Assembly: GCF_913063105.1 (NCBI RefSeq)
Contig: NZ_CAJXYQ010000004.1
Location: 124,001 to 188,000, forward strand
Source: an uncultured Draconibacterium sp.
GTDB taxonomy: Bacteria > Bacteroidota > Bacteroidia > Bacteroidales > Prolixibacteraceae
Direction: 5' to 3'
DNA length: 64,000 nucleotides
In this document: piece after piece, positions 27,200 through 39,600 of the stretch
Layout of the letters: each line of letters begins with the position of its first letter
Numbering within the stretch: the stretch's first letter is position 1
Program-made: the position numbers and the translations under genes
The notes under the pieces: generated by a model
Databases searched by the model: none
Told to the model about the DNA's origin: nothing
The model's input: only the letters and a program-made list of their open reading frames with translations

Positions 27200-29512
27200 T
27201 TAAGAGGAAGCAATAATTTCAAGCACCAAATCTTTTGTTAAATTGCGGCCGGCAGCCTTTTGTCTTATCGCCTCGAAAGAATAACGAAAATCACACCCTT
27301 GTTTCCAGTTACTGCAACCATAAGCAGTTTTTCCTTTTACCAGGTGTCCTTTTCCACACTTTGGACACAAGGGCATTCCAGTGTCAGCAAGCTTTTTACC
27401 GGGTGATTTATTTTCAAAACTTACGTTAAAATCGCTGGTGAGTTTAAGTATACCTTCCACCATTTTTTCGCCCATTTTAAAACCTTTCAATTTTGTGGTA
27501 GCACCTTTTTTTAGCAGCCGTTCAACTTGTTTATCGCTTAGCTTTTTACCCATAAAAACAAATGGCAGCCTAAAATCACAACCTTCCTTCCACCGGTTGC
27601 AGCCATAAGCGTTTTTACCTTTCAGCACTTTTCCCTCCGAACATTTTGGGCAAGTCATTACTGCATTGGCGTTGTCAACTGCCTTTTTCCCTTTTCCTGT
27701 TTTACTTTTCCCTTTTGCCTTCCTTTCCGGTTCAGGAGCTGCAAGTTTTACCGAGCTCCGATCTCGTAGCACTTCAACAACCAAATCATAAACCATACGT
27801 TTCATCTCGTAGATAAACTTCGATGCACTGTACTCTCCCTGCTCAATTTCGCGTAATCGTTTTTCCCATTGCCCCGTTAATTCGGCCGATTTTAACAGTT
27901 CGTTTTGAATGGTATCAATTAACTGAATTCCCATTTTTGTTGGATGTATCTGCTTTTTTTGCCGCTCGATATATTTGCGGCGAAACAAGGTTTCTATAAT
28001 GGCTGCACGTGTTGATGGACGACCAATACCGTTGGCTTTCATCAGGTCGCGCAACTCCTCGTCGTCCACGTTTTTACCGGCAGTTTCCATGGCCCGTAAC
28101 AACGAAGCTTCGGTGTAATAACGCGGCGGCTTGGTTTCCTTTTCGGTAAACGACGGCTCGTGCGGACCATGTTCTCCTTTCTCAAAAACAGGAAGAATGG
28201 TATCGCCATCGCCACTCCTGGAATTCTCATCCTGAAAAACTACACGCCAACCGGGTTGCAGAATTTGTTTCCCCGTAGCCACAAATTGCACCGTATCCAC
28301 CTCTGCTTTTACCTGTGTTTTTGCCACCTTACAATCGGGATAAAAAGCCGCCAGAAAGCGTCTGGCAATGGCGTCATATACCTTTTTCTCGCTTCCACCC
28401 AACAATTTCTCTTCACCAGTTGGAATAATCGCATGGTGATCGGTAACTTTTTTATCATTAAAAACCTTCGTCGATTTTCGGATTTTCTTTGCCAGCAACG
28501 GCTGCGCCAATTCGCTGTAACTTTTTAATCCCTTTAAAATTCCAGGTATTTTGGGATACTGATCGTTAGGCAAAAAAGTGGTATCAACACGCGGATAAGT
28601 AACCACTTTCATTTCGTACAAGCGTTGTACTGTTTTTAAAGTTTCATCGGCAGTTAGTCCAAAACGCGTGTTACAATGCACCTGCAAACTGGTGAGGTCG
28701 AAAAGTTTCGGGGCATATTCTTTTCCGTCTTTCTTTTCAACATCCGTAATATACAAGTCTTTACCCAAAACCTGGTTCAGCAGTTTTTCACCGTCTTCCT
28801 TTTTAAAAAATTTCCCTTCGGTATTGCTAAAAACCGTTTCGCGGTATGTGGTCTGCAGCTCCCAGTATGTTTGCGGTTTAAAGTTTTCTATTTCGTAATG
28901 ACGGCTAACCAACATGGCCAGCGTAGGTGTTTGTACTCTCCCTATTGATAAAACCTGCTTATATCCACCGTATTTTAGTGTGTACAAACGGGTCGCATTC
29001 ATGCCAAGCAGCCAATCGCCAATGGCCCTTGAGCTTCCGGCATAATACAGTTGATCAAAATCGGTGGCAGCTTTAAGGTTTTTAAAGCCATTTTTAATGG
29101 CCTCGTTGGTAAGCGATGATATCCAGAGCCGTTGCACAGGGCCTTTATAGCCGGCTTCTTTCATTACCCAGCGTTGAATAAGTTCTCCCTCCTGCCCGGC
29201 ATCACCACAGTTGATAACGCTACTAGCGTTATCTAGCAATTTTTTAATGGTATTAAATTGTTTGGTAACGCCTCCGTCGCCTGTCATAACCTTGGTTTCA
29301 AAACGATCGGGCAACATAGGCAAAGTCTGAAGGTCCCACTTTTTCCAACTGGCCTTATAGTCCTCGGGAGGCCACAGCGTACAGAAATGGCCAAAGGTCC
29401 AGGTTACCTGATAACCGTTTCCCTCGTAATAACCATCTTTTCGCGAACCTGCACCAATTACCTGGGCAATTTCTTTGGCAACACTTGGTTTCTCTGCTAT
29501 ACAAACAATCAT
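27200..29512 (-). CDS. topB: DNA topoisomerase III
   Basis: 770 residues. The Toprim domain begins MIVCIAEKPSVAKEIAQVIG; the active-site tyrosine lies in MKVVTYPRVDTTFLP and the gate region in GIGRPSTRAAIIETL. Two C-terminal zinc ribbons, CPKCSEGKVLKGKNAYGC and CPKCGKGHLVKGKTAYGC, each followed by a GCDFR segment, add DNA-binding ability. It is a type IA enzyme relaxing single-stranded crossings during replication and recombination. The length is normal for TopB with two ribbons. A TATATTTG box lies only 9 bases upstream of the start codon. Confidence 0.96.
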   Translation of the reverse strand: MIVCIAEKPSVAKEIAQVIGAGSRKDGYYEGNGYQVTWTFGHFCTLWPPEDYKASWKKWDLQTLPMLPDRFETKVMTGDGGVTKQFNTIKKLLDNASSVINCGDAGQEGELIQRWVMKEAGYKGPVQRLWISSLTNEAIKNGFKNLKAATDFDQLYYAGSSRAIGDWLLGMNATRLYTLKYGGYKQVLSIGRVQTPTLAMLVSRHYEIENFKPQTYWELQTTYRETVFSNTEGKFFKKEDGEKLLNQVLGKDLYITDVEKKDGKEYAPKLFDLTSLQVHCNTRFGLTADETLKTVQRLYEMKVVTYPRVDTTFLPNDQYPKIPGILKGLKSYSELAQPLLAKKIRKSTKVFNDKKVTDHHAIIPTGEEKLLGGSEKKVYDAIARRFLAAFYPDCKVAKTQVKAEVDTVQFVATGKQILQPGWRVVFQDENSRSGDGDTILPVFEKGEHGPHEPSFTEKETKPPRYYTEASLLRAMETAGKNVDDEELRDLMKANGIGRPSTRAAIIETLFRRKYIERQKKQIHPTKMGIQLIDTIQNELLKSAELTGQWEKRLREIEQGEYSASKFIYEMKRMVYDLVVEVLRDRSSVKLAAPEPERKAKGKSKTGKGKKAVDNANAVMTCPKCSEGKVLKGKNAYGCNRWKEGCDFRLPFVFMGKKLSDKQVERLLKKGATTKLKGFKMGEKMVEGILKLTSDFNVSFENKSPGKKLADTGMPLCPKCGKGHLVKGKTAYGCSNWKQGCDFRYSFEAIRQKAAGRNLTKDLVLEIIASS

Positions 29513-29520
29513 AAGTGCTG

Positions 29521-29528
29521 CAAATATA
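29521..29528 (-). promoter_or_regulatory. Candidate -7 box for topB
   Basis: TATATTTG on the minus strand matches TAnnTTTG exactly. It lies so close to the ATG at 29512 that transcription would begin within a few bases of the start codon, giving an almost leaderless message. The -33 position holds a T-run rather than a clear TTG. Confidence 0.4.
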
Positions 29529-29569
29529 CAACGAATGCGTTGCGCTAAAAAAGGGAGTTATTAACAAGC

Positions 29570-29880
29570 TTTTAAGAAAGATGGATGCGAAGATTGAATT
29601 CAATTGTTAAATTGTAAAACTGTTAGATTGTTAAATTGCAATCTACGACTGAGACTGAAAACTGCGACTGAAACTTTTCCTCCTCTCGGTGAAACTCCGT
29701 GTCTCCTTGATGCAACTCTGTGGTAAAAATTAATTATTGAATGGTTAAATTGATAAATTGCAAAACCTAAGATCACTCGCTCCGTAACTTGTGGTCAATA
29801 AACGTTTCATCGCAACAGATCTCTCGCTTTGCTTCGAGATGACAGAGCGCCGAAAGTTCTTCCTTTTTACTTTTGCCTTG
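29570..29880. repeat. Cluster of decayed intergenic repeats between topB and the thioredoxin-like gene
   Basis: No gene is visible in 29513-29885. It holds several short repetitive motifs of kinds often scattered in Bacteroidota genomes: GTTAAATTG-type runs at about 29600-29640 and again near 29745-29765; a gactgagactgaaaactgcg stretch at 29648-29667; a CTCTGTG-type block at 29681-29730 (gaaactccgtgtctccttga); a segment with ctcgctttgcttcgagatga near 29822; and a TTTTTACTTTTGCCTTGAAA tail at about 29866. All are single, imperfect copies here. Confidence 0.5.
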
Positions 29881-29885
29881 AAACG

Positions 29886-30470
29886 CTACCAAACCAAATC
29901 ACAGGCATCGGCAGGCATCCAGTGTTTATGTTTACCATCCCATTTTACGTTGCAACCAATTGGGTTGGTAACCGGTACCGAAATTTCTTTCCCTCTGGTC
30001 AATTCCTCAAGAGCATTATCCAAATCGTTTACTGTGATTTTTGAAGCATCGCGCGGACTGTCAACTCCCCTTCCGGTGTAAACCAGTTCACGATTTTCAT
30101 TAAACACATAAAAATGTGGTGTTCGCAAAGCTCCGTATGCCAATGCAATTTCCTGCGACTCGTCGTGCAAATACTTCCAGGGGAACCGGTGTTCCTTCAT
30201 TCGCTCTACCATGTGTTCAAAATCATCTTCCTTGTAAGTGTGTTTACTGTTGGAGTTAATTCCTACAAACTCTACACCCAGCGGTTTAAACCTTTCTGCT
30301 GTTTTTCGGGTAATCTCGTCGCTGTTAATCACATAAGGACAGTGGTTGCAGGTAAAAAACACAACAAGGTATTTCGATTCCTTAAAGCTGTCCAAAGTGT
30401 AGTTGTTTCCATCGGTTGCCGGAAGATTAAAACCAATTGCTTTTTTTCCTATTTCAAGTGTAAATGCCAT
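29886..30470 (-). CDS. Thioredoxin-fold redoxin (AhpC/TSA-like)
   Basis: 194 residues. The fold starts [20 protein letters not shown], as in AhpC/TSA and ResA-type proteins, and residues 41-44 are a redox-active C-N-H-C motif in [13 protein letters not shown] cis-proline region lies in [10 protein letters not shown]. There is no signal peptide, so it is cytoplasmic. Family members are often annotated only as thioredoxin family protein; the physiological partner is unknown. It is divergent from the DNA ligase gene and stands alone after the repeat-rich gap. Confidence 0.88.
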   Translation of the reverse strand: MAFTLEIGKKAIGFNLPATDGNNYTLDSFKESKYLVVFFTCNHCPYVINSDEITRKTAERFKPLGVEFVGINSNSKHTYKEDDFEHMVERMKEHRFPWKYLHDESQEIALAYGALRTPHFYVFNENRELVYTGRGVDSPRDASKITVNDLDNALEELTRGKEISVPVTNPIGCNVKWDGKHKHWMPADACDLVW

Positions 30471-30509
30471 AATTCTATTTCTTTTTACTACTTAAAGTAT
30501 TTCGCGTGA

Positions 30510-33140
<2,631 letters not shown>

Positions 33141-33143
33141 AAT

Positions 33144-33953
33144 ATGAATCCTCTAAATTTCACTGCTTTAGATTTTGAAACTGCGACATCAGCACACAAT
33201 AGTGTGTGTCAAGTTGGATTGGTAATCGTAAATCAAGGAGTAATTGAAAAGAAATTTTCTGCATTGATTAAGCCACCAGATAATGATTTTGCATATCATA
33301 ACATTAGAGTGCATAAGATTGAACCTTTCATGACTCAAAACGCTCCAACATTCGATCTTATTTGGAAAGACATTTCAAAATATTTTGAAAATCAACTCAT
33401 TGTCTGTCACAATGCAAATTTCGATTTATTAAAACTTCAATCAACTTTAGATTTCTACAGTCTGCCAATTCCAAAATATACTTATGCGTGCACTATGGAA
33501 CTATTTGGAGGTAAGCTTGATAAATGTTGTGATGAACACAACATTGTCTTTAATAACCATCACGATGCGCTAGCTGATGCCGAAGCTTGTGCTCAGCTTT
33601 TTCTTAAATTTCAAGAAATTAAAGGTACATATAAGAAACCTGAAAAGGGAAATATACCTTTTGCCCAAAAACGAATTGAAAAAACTGATCTTCGGCCAGA
33701 TTTTGAAGTAGAAAATAAAGACAATCCATTTTATATGAAAAAAGTGGTTTTCACCGGGGATCTTATATCATTTTCAAGAAAAGAAGCTGCTCACAAAATA
33801 AAACTTTTAGGTGCAGACGTTAATACAAGTATTAGCAGAAAGACTGACTTTGTAATTCTTGGAGCGAAACCAGGTCCTTCCAAAATAAAAAAGATTGAAG
33901 AATTAGGAATTCAAACTTATTCAGAGGACGAATTCTTAAAAATGATCAAATAG
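33144..33953 (+). CDS. DnaQ-like 3'-5' exonuclease with C-terminal BRCT domain
   Basis: 269 residues. The N-terminal DEDDh exonuclease domain shows ALDFETAT (Asp10 and Glu12), VCHNANFDLLKLQ and the final HHDALADAEA with the catalytic His and Asp. Residues about 190-269 form a BRCT domain, MKKVVFTGDLISFSRKEA through KTDFVILGAKPGPSKIKK, closely similar in pattern to the BRCT end of the ligase just upstream. It starts 3 bases after ligA and shares its AT-rich codon use, so both may have arrived together. A role in DNA repair or end-trimming alongside ligation is plausible but not shown. Confidence 0.9.
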   Translation: MNPLNFTALDFETATSAHNSVCQVGLVIVNQGVIEKKFSALIKPPDNDFAYHNIRVHKIEPFMTQNAPTFDLIWKDISKYFENQLIVCHNANFDLLKLQSTLDFYSLPIPKYTYACTMELFGGKLDKCCDEHNIVFNNHHDALADAEACAQLFLKFQEIKGTYKKPEKGNIPFAQKRIEKTDLRPDFEVENKDNPFYMKKVVFTGDLISFSRKEAAHKIKLLGADVNTSISRKTDFVILGAKPGPSKIKKIEELGIQTYSEDEFLKMIK

Positions 33954-33980
33954 ATTATTTTAATTACTACAACAAAGAAT

Positions 33981-33988
33981 TACATTTG
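33981..33988 (+). promoter_or_regulatory. Candidate -7 box upstream of the 34012 gene
   Basis: TACATTTG matches TAnnTTTG exactly, 23 bases before the start codon at 34012. No clear TTG lies at the -33 distance. Confidence 0.35.
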
Positions 33989-34011
33989 AAACGAAATACG
34001 CGGTTATTAAA

Positions 34012-34587
34012 ATGACAAAAATATTTCTTTTTATATCATTGGCGCTAATGGTTTCGGTGCATGCAGGAGCTCAGAATCTTATACAATGGTCGGCCGATTA
34101 TAAACTTACCAAGGATGATTTTCAGGCGCAGGCGCCTAACAGCGGACAAATGCAAACAGCATTGGGTAGTTTTTACGTGGAATACGAAACAGGTGGTTTA
34201 AACCTAATGATGAATCGAAATTTGAATGAAAACGTTTCGTGCTACTTTCAAAAAGATGCATCGTATATTGATGAAGGAACAGAAGCAGCTACATCCCGCC
34301 TGCTACGTTACCAACAGTTAATTTTTAACCTTTACGAAATTCAGGCCCGAAATCTGCGTAAAAAGTTTTTTGAAGAGCGAAAAACGATGCTCACAAAAGG
34401 CCCCTCGGAGTTGCATCAACAGGTTTATGCCGAACATGCAAAATTGCTTTCGCAAGTAGAAAGCGATACTTTTAACGGCACACTGGATTCGGAAATTGAT
34501 AAGTGGATGAACTGGTCGTTAACAGAACTGGAAAAACTTGGTGAGTTTTGTAAAACCTGCACACCCACAAAAAAGAAGAAAAAGTAA
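34012..34587 (+). CDS. Secreted hypothetical protein (DUF922-like N-terminus)
   Basis: 191 residues with a signal peptide (residues 1-20, ending VHAGAQ). The mature start LIQWSADYKLTKDDFQAQAP resembles the W-x-x-x-x-x-L-x-x-x-D-F pattern of DUF922-like Bacteroidota proteins, but there is no HExxH metalloprotease motif. The middle is helical and the C-terminus ends in a lysine run after CKTCTPT. It lies 9 bases upstream of the 34597 gene, which overlaps dapA, so it may be the first gene of that small operon. Function unknown. Confidence 0.7.
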   Translation: MTKIFLFISLALMVSVHAGAQNLIQWSADYKLTKDDFQAQAPNSGQMQTALGSFYVEYETGGLNLMMNRNLNENVSCYFQKDASYIDEGTEAATSRLLRYQQLIFNLYEIQARNLRKKFFEERKTMLTKGPSELHQQVYAEHAKLLSQVESDTFNGTLDSEIDKWMNWSLTELEKLGEFCKTCTPTKKKKK

Positions 34588-34596
34588 CGAACCATC

Positions 34597-35115
34597 ATGG
34601 GATTTAAACAAAAATACGCGTATCGGAAGCTTCAAAAATTAATGCAGGCACAAAACCGCAAACCTGTAATTCCTGAGCTTTCGCTGCATCTTAAAGTTGG
34701 CGTTATTTGGCAACCTTGCGAAAAACCTGCTGTACAATATTTGCGCGATTATTTTAACCAGCATGGTGCCATATTTCGCGATTATTGTATTTTCGATAAA
34801 GACTCCAACCCATCGGCCGAAGCCAATTCGTTAACAATTAACGACCTCAACTGGTGGGGAATTCCGAAACCCGATAAGGTTGGCGATTTTATGACAATGC
34901 AACTGGATCTCTTGTTATGTTTGGCTGCCGAGAAGAACTTCGCCGTTGACTACATCACTGCACTATCAAAGGCCAAATTTAAAATTGGCAGTTCTGAAAC
35001 AGACAATTCTTATTTCGATTTAAATATTAAGATTGGCCAAAATAAGGATGCAATGTATCTGGCCAAACAACAAATTTTCTATCTTGCGCAGCTAAACAAT
35101 AAGACAGGTAAATGA
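34597..35115 (+). CDS. Conserved hypothetical cytoplasmic protein
   Basis: 172 residues without signal peptide or membrane helix. The protein reads as a compact alpha/beta domain with VGVIWQPCEKPAVQYLRDYF, NWWGIPKPDKVGDFM and LDLLLCLAAEKNFAVDYI. It resembles a Bacteroidota-specific family (DUF6913-like, from memory, not verified). Its stop overlaps the dapA start in an ATGA arrangement, so the two are translationally coupled. I cannot assign a function. Confidence 0.7.
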   Translation: MGFKQKYAYRKLQKLMQAQNRKPVIPELSLHLKVGVIWQPCEKPAVQYLRDYFNQHGAIFRDYCIFDKDSNPSAEANSLTINDLNWWGIPKPDKVGDFMTMQLDLLLCLAAEKNFAVDYITALSKAKFKIGSSETDNSYFDLNIKIGQNKDAMYLAKQQIFYLAQLNNKTGK

Positions 35116-35993
35116 CTCGATATTTCACAGGCGCAGGAGTAGCTTTAATCACTCCTTTCACAACAAATAACCAGGTAGATTACAAAGCTCTTGAAACCGT
35201 AATTGACAACCAGGTAAAGGGCGGCATGGATTATTTGGTAGCACTGGGCACAACTGCCGAAACAGCTACTTTAACCAACGATGAAAAAGCACAGGTTGTG
35301 GAGCTTGTAAAAGAAAAAGCAAGCGGATTACCTGTGGTAGTTGGAATGGGCGGAAATGACACACGTACCATTTGCAACCAGATTGACTCATTTAATTTTG
35401 AAGGCATTGATGGTATTTTGGTGGTTACTCCGTACTACAACAAGCCATCGCAGGAAGGGATGTACCACCACTACCTTGAAGTGGCCAAAGCAAGTCCGGT
35501 GCCGGTTATTTTGTACAATGTACCATCGCGCACAGGAGTAAACCTTGAGGCAACAACTGTGGGCCGGCTGGCAGAAGCTTCAGACAATATTGTTGCTGTA
35601 AAAGAAGCATCAGGCGAACACTCGCAAATGACCAAGATCGGTAAATATACCCCTGATGATTTTACTGTAATTTCAGGAGACGATTTACTGGCTATAACCA
35701 TCACGGCTATTGGCGGACAAGGTGTTATATCGGTTGCTGCCAATGCCTATCCCGAAAAAATAAGTAAGTTAATTAAGTGTGCAATGGCCAACGATTTTGC
35801 TGCTGCCCGCAAAATTCACTTCGAACTTATAGAACTTTTTCAGCTGCTCTTCAGAGAAGGAAACCCGGGAGGCATTAAGGCACTAATGAACATACAGGGA
35901 ACAATTGAAAATGTTTTGCGATCGCCTTTATACAAAATCAGCGATGGCTTGTACGAAGAAATCAAACAACGGCATCAGCTAATTTACGGTTAA
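35112..35993 (+). CDS. dapA: 4-hydroxy-tetrahydrodipicolinate synthase
   Basis: 293 residues, normal length. It condenses pyruvate with aspartate semialdehyde in lysine and diaminopimelate synthesis. The start GAGVALITPFTTNNQVD, the GTTAETATL loop, the tyrosine in VILYNVPSRTGVNLE and the Schiff-base lysine in VAVKEASGEHSQM identify the family. The GTTAETATL loop has Ala where GTTGE is usual, a common variant. It overlaps the upstream gene by 4 bases. Confidence 0.95.
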   Translation: MTRYFTGAGVALITPFTTNNQVDYKALETVIDNQVKGGMDYLVALGTTAETATLTNDEKAQVVELVKEKASGLPVVVGMGGNDTRTICNQIDSFNFEGIDGILVVTPYYNKPSQEGMYHHYLEVAKASPVPVILYNVPSRTGVNLEATTVGRLAEASDNIVAVKEASGEHSQMTKIGKYTPDDFTVISGDDLLAITITAIGGQGVISVAANAYPEKISKLIKCAMANDFAAARKIHFELIELFQLLFREGNPGGIKALMNIQGTIENVLRSPLYKISDGLYEEIKQRHQLIYG

Positions 35994-36068
35994 GGCTTTT
36001 TAACTTCGCATTTTTGATAGCTCTTATAAATGGTGCTATTTTTGTATAGCAGCATAAAAATCAAGGCT

Positions 36069-36611
36069 ATGCGTATAATCATAACCATATTTGTTTTGCT
36101 TACCGGCATGCAGTTGTTTGCCCAGCAGGGCTTACAAATGGATTTTGGAGAAGTTGACTCAAGCGAAATTGCATTACAACGCCAGCTAGAGTATTACAAC
36201 CTGGTTAACGGCAGCCTAAATAACAATGCACTTTTACAGGAACTTCAATTACCTGATTTCAACATCAACAATGTTTACCAAAGTCGTTATACTCTGGCCT
36301 TATCATCATTTCCACAGTTTAATACTACCGACCTCTCGCTGCATGGTTCCAACATTGTTTCTCCCCTGTTTTACAATGCTGAAATGTTAAGTTCGGCAGC
36401 TTACCAGTTGGGCGATAAATTTGTGTTTGGAGGTTATAGCTACGGTGCCAACCATGTTTTATCGGCCCCCACCCCCAATCCAAACTCCAGCTATTTTGAT
36501 GCTTATGGCTCCACCATGTTTTTGCAATACAAAGTTTCAAAAAAATTTAAAATTGAAACCAGTATCAGCATTCAGCAAAACAGGCAGGGTCCAGCGGGAA
36601 TATTACCTTGA
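36069..36611 (+). CDS. Secreted hypothetical protein
   Basis: 180 residues from the ATG at 36069, which begins a signal peptide (MRIIITIFVLLTGMQLFAQ); an upstream ATG at 36030 would bury it. The mature part has alternating polar and aromatic residues (FVFGGYSYGANHVLSAP, DAYGSTMFLQYKVSKKFKI) suggestive of outer-membrane beta strands, but it is too short for a full barrel and ends abruptly at GPAGILP. It may be a small barrel or a truncated member. It precedes the helicase gene by 55 bases. Function unknown. Confidence 0.6.
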   Translation: MRIIITIFVLLTGMQLFAQQGLQMDFGEVDSSEIALQRQLEYYNLVNGSLNNNALLQELQLPDFNINNVYQSRYTLALSSFPQFNTTDLSLHGSNIVSPLFYNAEMLSSAAYQLGDKFVFGGYSYGANHVLSAPTPNPNSSYFDAYGSTMFLQYKVSKKFKIETSISIQQNRQGPAGILP

Positions 36612-36666
36612 TTACTGCCCGCAAAACATTATCTTTAACTCCTGAAACTTTAACTCAATCGCTTCC

Positions 36667-39600
36667 ATGCTTACTGTTTACAAAGCTTCCGCCGGATCAG
36701 GAAAAACCTTTCAGTTGGTTGTTGAATACCTTAAAATAATTCTTAACAACCCATACGACTACAAACACATTCTGGCGGTAACTTTTACCAACAAGGCTAC
36801 CAACGAAATGAAAAGCAGAATTTTAGAACAGCTGCACCTCCTGGCCACTGAAGAAAAATCTGCCTATATTGAGCCACTGCAACAAGACAACAACCACACC
36901 GAACAGTTCATCAGGCAACGTGCCCGCCAGGTTTTAAAAAATATTCTTCACGATTACAATCATTTCTCCATAAATACAATTGATTCGTTTACGCAAAAAG
37001 TAATTAAGGCCTTTAACCGCGAGCTGGGGATTTCGCCAAATTTTACGGTTGAACTCGATAATGACATTCTTTTGCAGGAAGCCGCCGATCGTTTGCTGGC
37101 CAAAATTAACGACGACAAAAACCTCTTACAATGGTTGCGCGATTTCAGTAAAGAAAAGATAGAATCAAATCGAAGCCAACGAATTGATGACGACATTAAA
37201 AACCTGGGACAGGAACTTTTTAAAGAGTCTTTCCAGGTGTTTTTCCCTGATGAAGGCGAATCGGTATACAACCGCCAAAGTCTGAATGAGTTTAGCAAAG
37301 AATTGCAAAGTATGATTCGGCGCTTTGAAAGTGAACTAAAAGCCAAGGGTAAAAATGCAGTAGCCAGCATGGAAAGCTTTAGTCTTGGACCAGCCGATTT
37401 TTCGGGGGGAGCCCAAAGAAGCATTGGCAATTTTTTTGTAAAGCTTGCCAATGGCCAACTGCCTAATTTTACGCAAACCATACGAACATGTGCCGAAGAG
37501 GTGGAAAAATGGAGTTCGAAAAGCAGCAAACGACGCGATGAGATTTTGCACGCTGCCGAAACCCGACTTATGCCAATTCTTGTTGAAATTGTAAACTATT
37601 ACGATTCAAACTGGCAAAGCTACAACACTGCTTTGGCCGCGATGAGCCAGCTTCGAATGCTGGGTATTCTCACCGATTTAAAAGAAGAGATACAAAAAAT
37701 TCAACAGGAAAAAGGAGCTTTACAACTTTCTGATTCCAACCTCTTGCTCAGCAAGATTATCGGGCAAAGCGATTCGCCATTTGTTTACGAGAAAATTGGC
37801 AACCACTACAAACATTTTATGCTCGACGAGTTTCAGGATACCTCGGGGCTTCAATGGCGTAACTTTAAGCCATTGCTCGACAACTCGTTGGCCGAAGGCA
37901 ATGCCAACCTTATTGTTGGCGACGTGAAACAATCGATTTACCGCTGGCGAAACAGCGACTGGAGTATTTTGGCAGAACAGTTGGATGCCCAGTTTTCGCC
38001 TAACCAAAAGCAAGACTTTACCTTGCAAAAAAACTGGCGTAGCGACAAAAATATTATTGCGTTTAACAATGCCGTGTTTGGCGAGTTAAAACAGGCTTTT
38101 GACCAATATTTATTAGGCGGTTTGGAAGAACATGATGCCTACAAAGCCAAATTCGACCATATTTACGCTTCTTATACCCAGGAACCCGGAAAAACTACTG
38201 ACCCGGCAAAGGGCTTGGTGCAAGTTAATTTTTTACCTGAAGATGATTTTGAAGAGAATGCCACCGAGCAGTTATTAAAGCAAGTAAAATACCTTCAGGA
38301 CCAAGGTATTAAAGCCGAAGAAATTGCTATTCTAATCAGAAAAAACAAAGAAGGAGGCCCCATTATTGATGCGTTTTTGGCTGCAGCCAGGCTGCCTGAA
38401 AACGAAGCATATAACTTGTCGGTTTTGTCAAATGAATCTTTATTTCTTCATGCCTCCAAGGCCGTCTTATTTGTCATTTACACCATCGAGCTGCTGATAG
38501 ATCCGGAGAATTTGATAACCAAAGCCAGCCTACTTCAGCTTTGGCAGAACTGGCTTAAACCCGGATTAAAAGATAAAGGAATTCCGGTTTATTCGAACCA
38601 GGCACAGCCAATGCTTGATTTTAACGACTATAACGGCTGGCATTTGCAATCCGATTTTATTGAAGAATTTGAGACCGAACTTGTTGAAAAACTACAAGTG
38701 GTAAAAAGCAAGGTATTGCTAACCTCTCTTGATGAAACGATTACACATATTTCTTCCTTGTTTGGCCTATTTAATTTTGAGTCGGAACTTCCTTTTCTGC
38801 AAACATTAATCGACAAAGCCGGCGAATTAAAAACATCGCTTTCCAACGATTTATCCAACTTTATTTTTTGGTGGAACGATAAAGGCAGCAACACATCGGT
38901 AAATGTTAACGAAGAAATTAACTCCATTCGTTTAATGACCGTGCATAAATCAAAGGGGCTGGAGTTTAAAGCGGTGCTTATCCCCTACCTGAATTGGGAA
39001 ACCGCCTGGCGCGGCAACACGGCGCCTTTACTTTGGTGCAAACCAATAAGCCAGCCATTCAACAAATTTCCTTTACTCCCCATTCAGGCCGGAAAACAAA
39101 TGGAAGCGTCGGAATTTTCCCCTGTTTATTACCAGGAAAAAATGAATTACTACATCGACTCCTTAAACCTGGTTTATGTGGCCTTTACCCGTGCCGAATC
39201 AGTTTTAATGATTAACTGCCCGGCTCCGAAAGAAAGCCAAAGTGGCTCAAGCTCGGGAAAACCAACCAATTACCTCTTAAACAAGGCCTTAATTAACCAA
39301 AGCACTCACGAAACTTTTTCGGCCTGTTTTAATGAAGATCAAAATTGCTTTGAGTTTGGAAGCCTTTCTCCGGTAGCTAAAGTTACCGACAGCCAACAGG
39401 CTGTTCCTATAAAAAAATATAATTTCAATGATTTTTCAACAAAAATAAAATTACGATTAAGTGGTGAGGATTTCTTAATTGAAAACGAACACCATCACTC
39501 CGTTAAAAATACCGGAAAAATTATTCACGATATTCTTTCGGCCATTACCACCACGGCCGATACCGAAAATGCGTGTATGCAAGCATTTTATGACGGAAAA

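Noticed and set aside
29513..29885. CRISPR-like array or tandem repeat in the topB gap
   Set aside because: The repeated motifs differ in sequence and spacing and are not regular repeats with spacers; they fit decayed interspersed repeats.
36960..37529. A 189-codon minus-strand frame
   Set aside because: It is antisense to the helicase-nuclease gene, which carries all family motifs; the antisense product is rich in Ser, Leu and Arg and matches no family I know.
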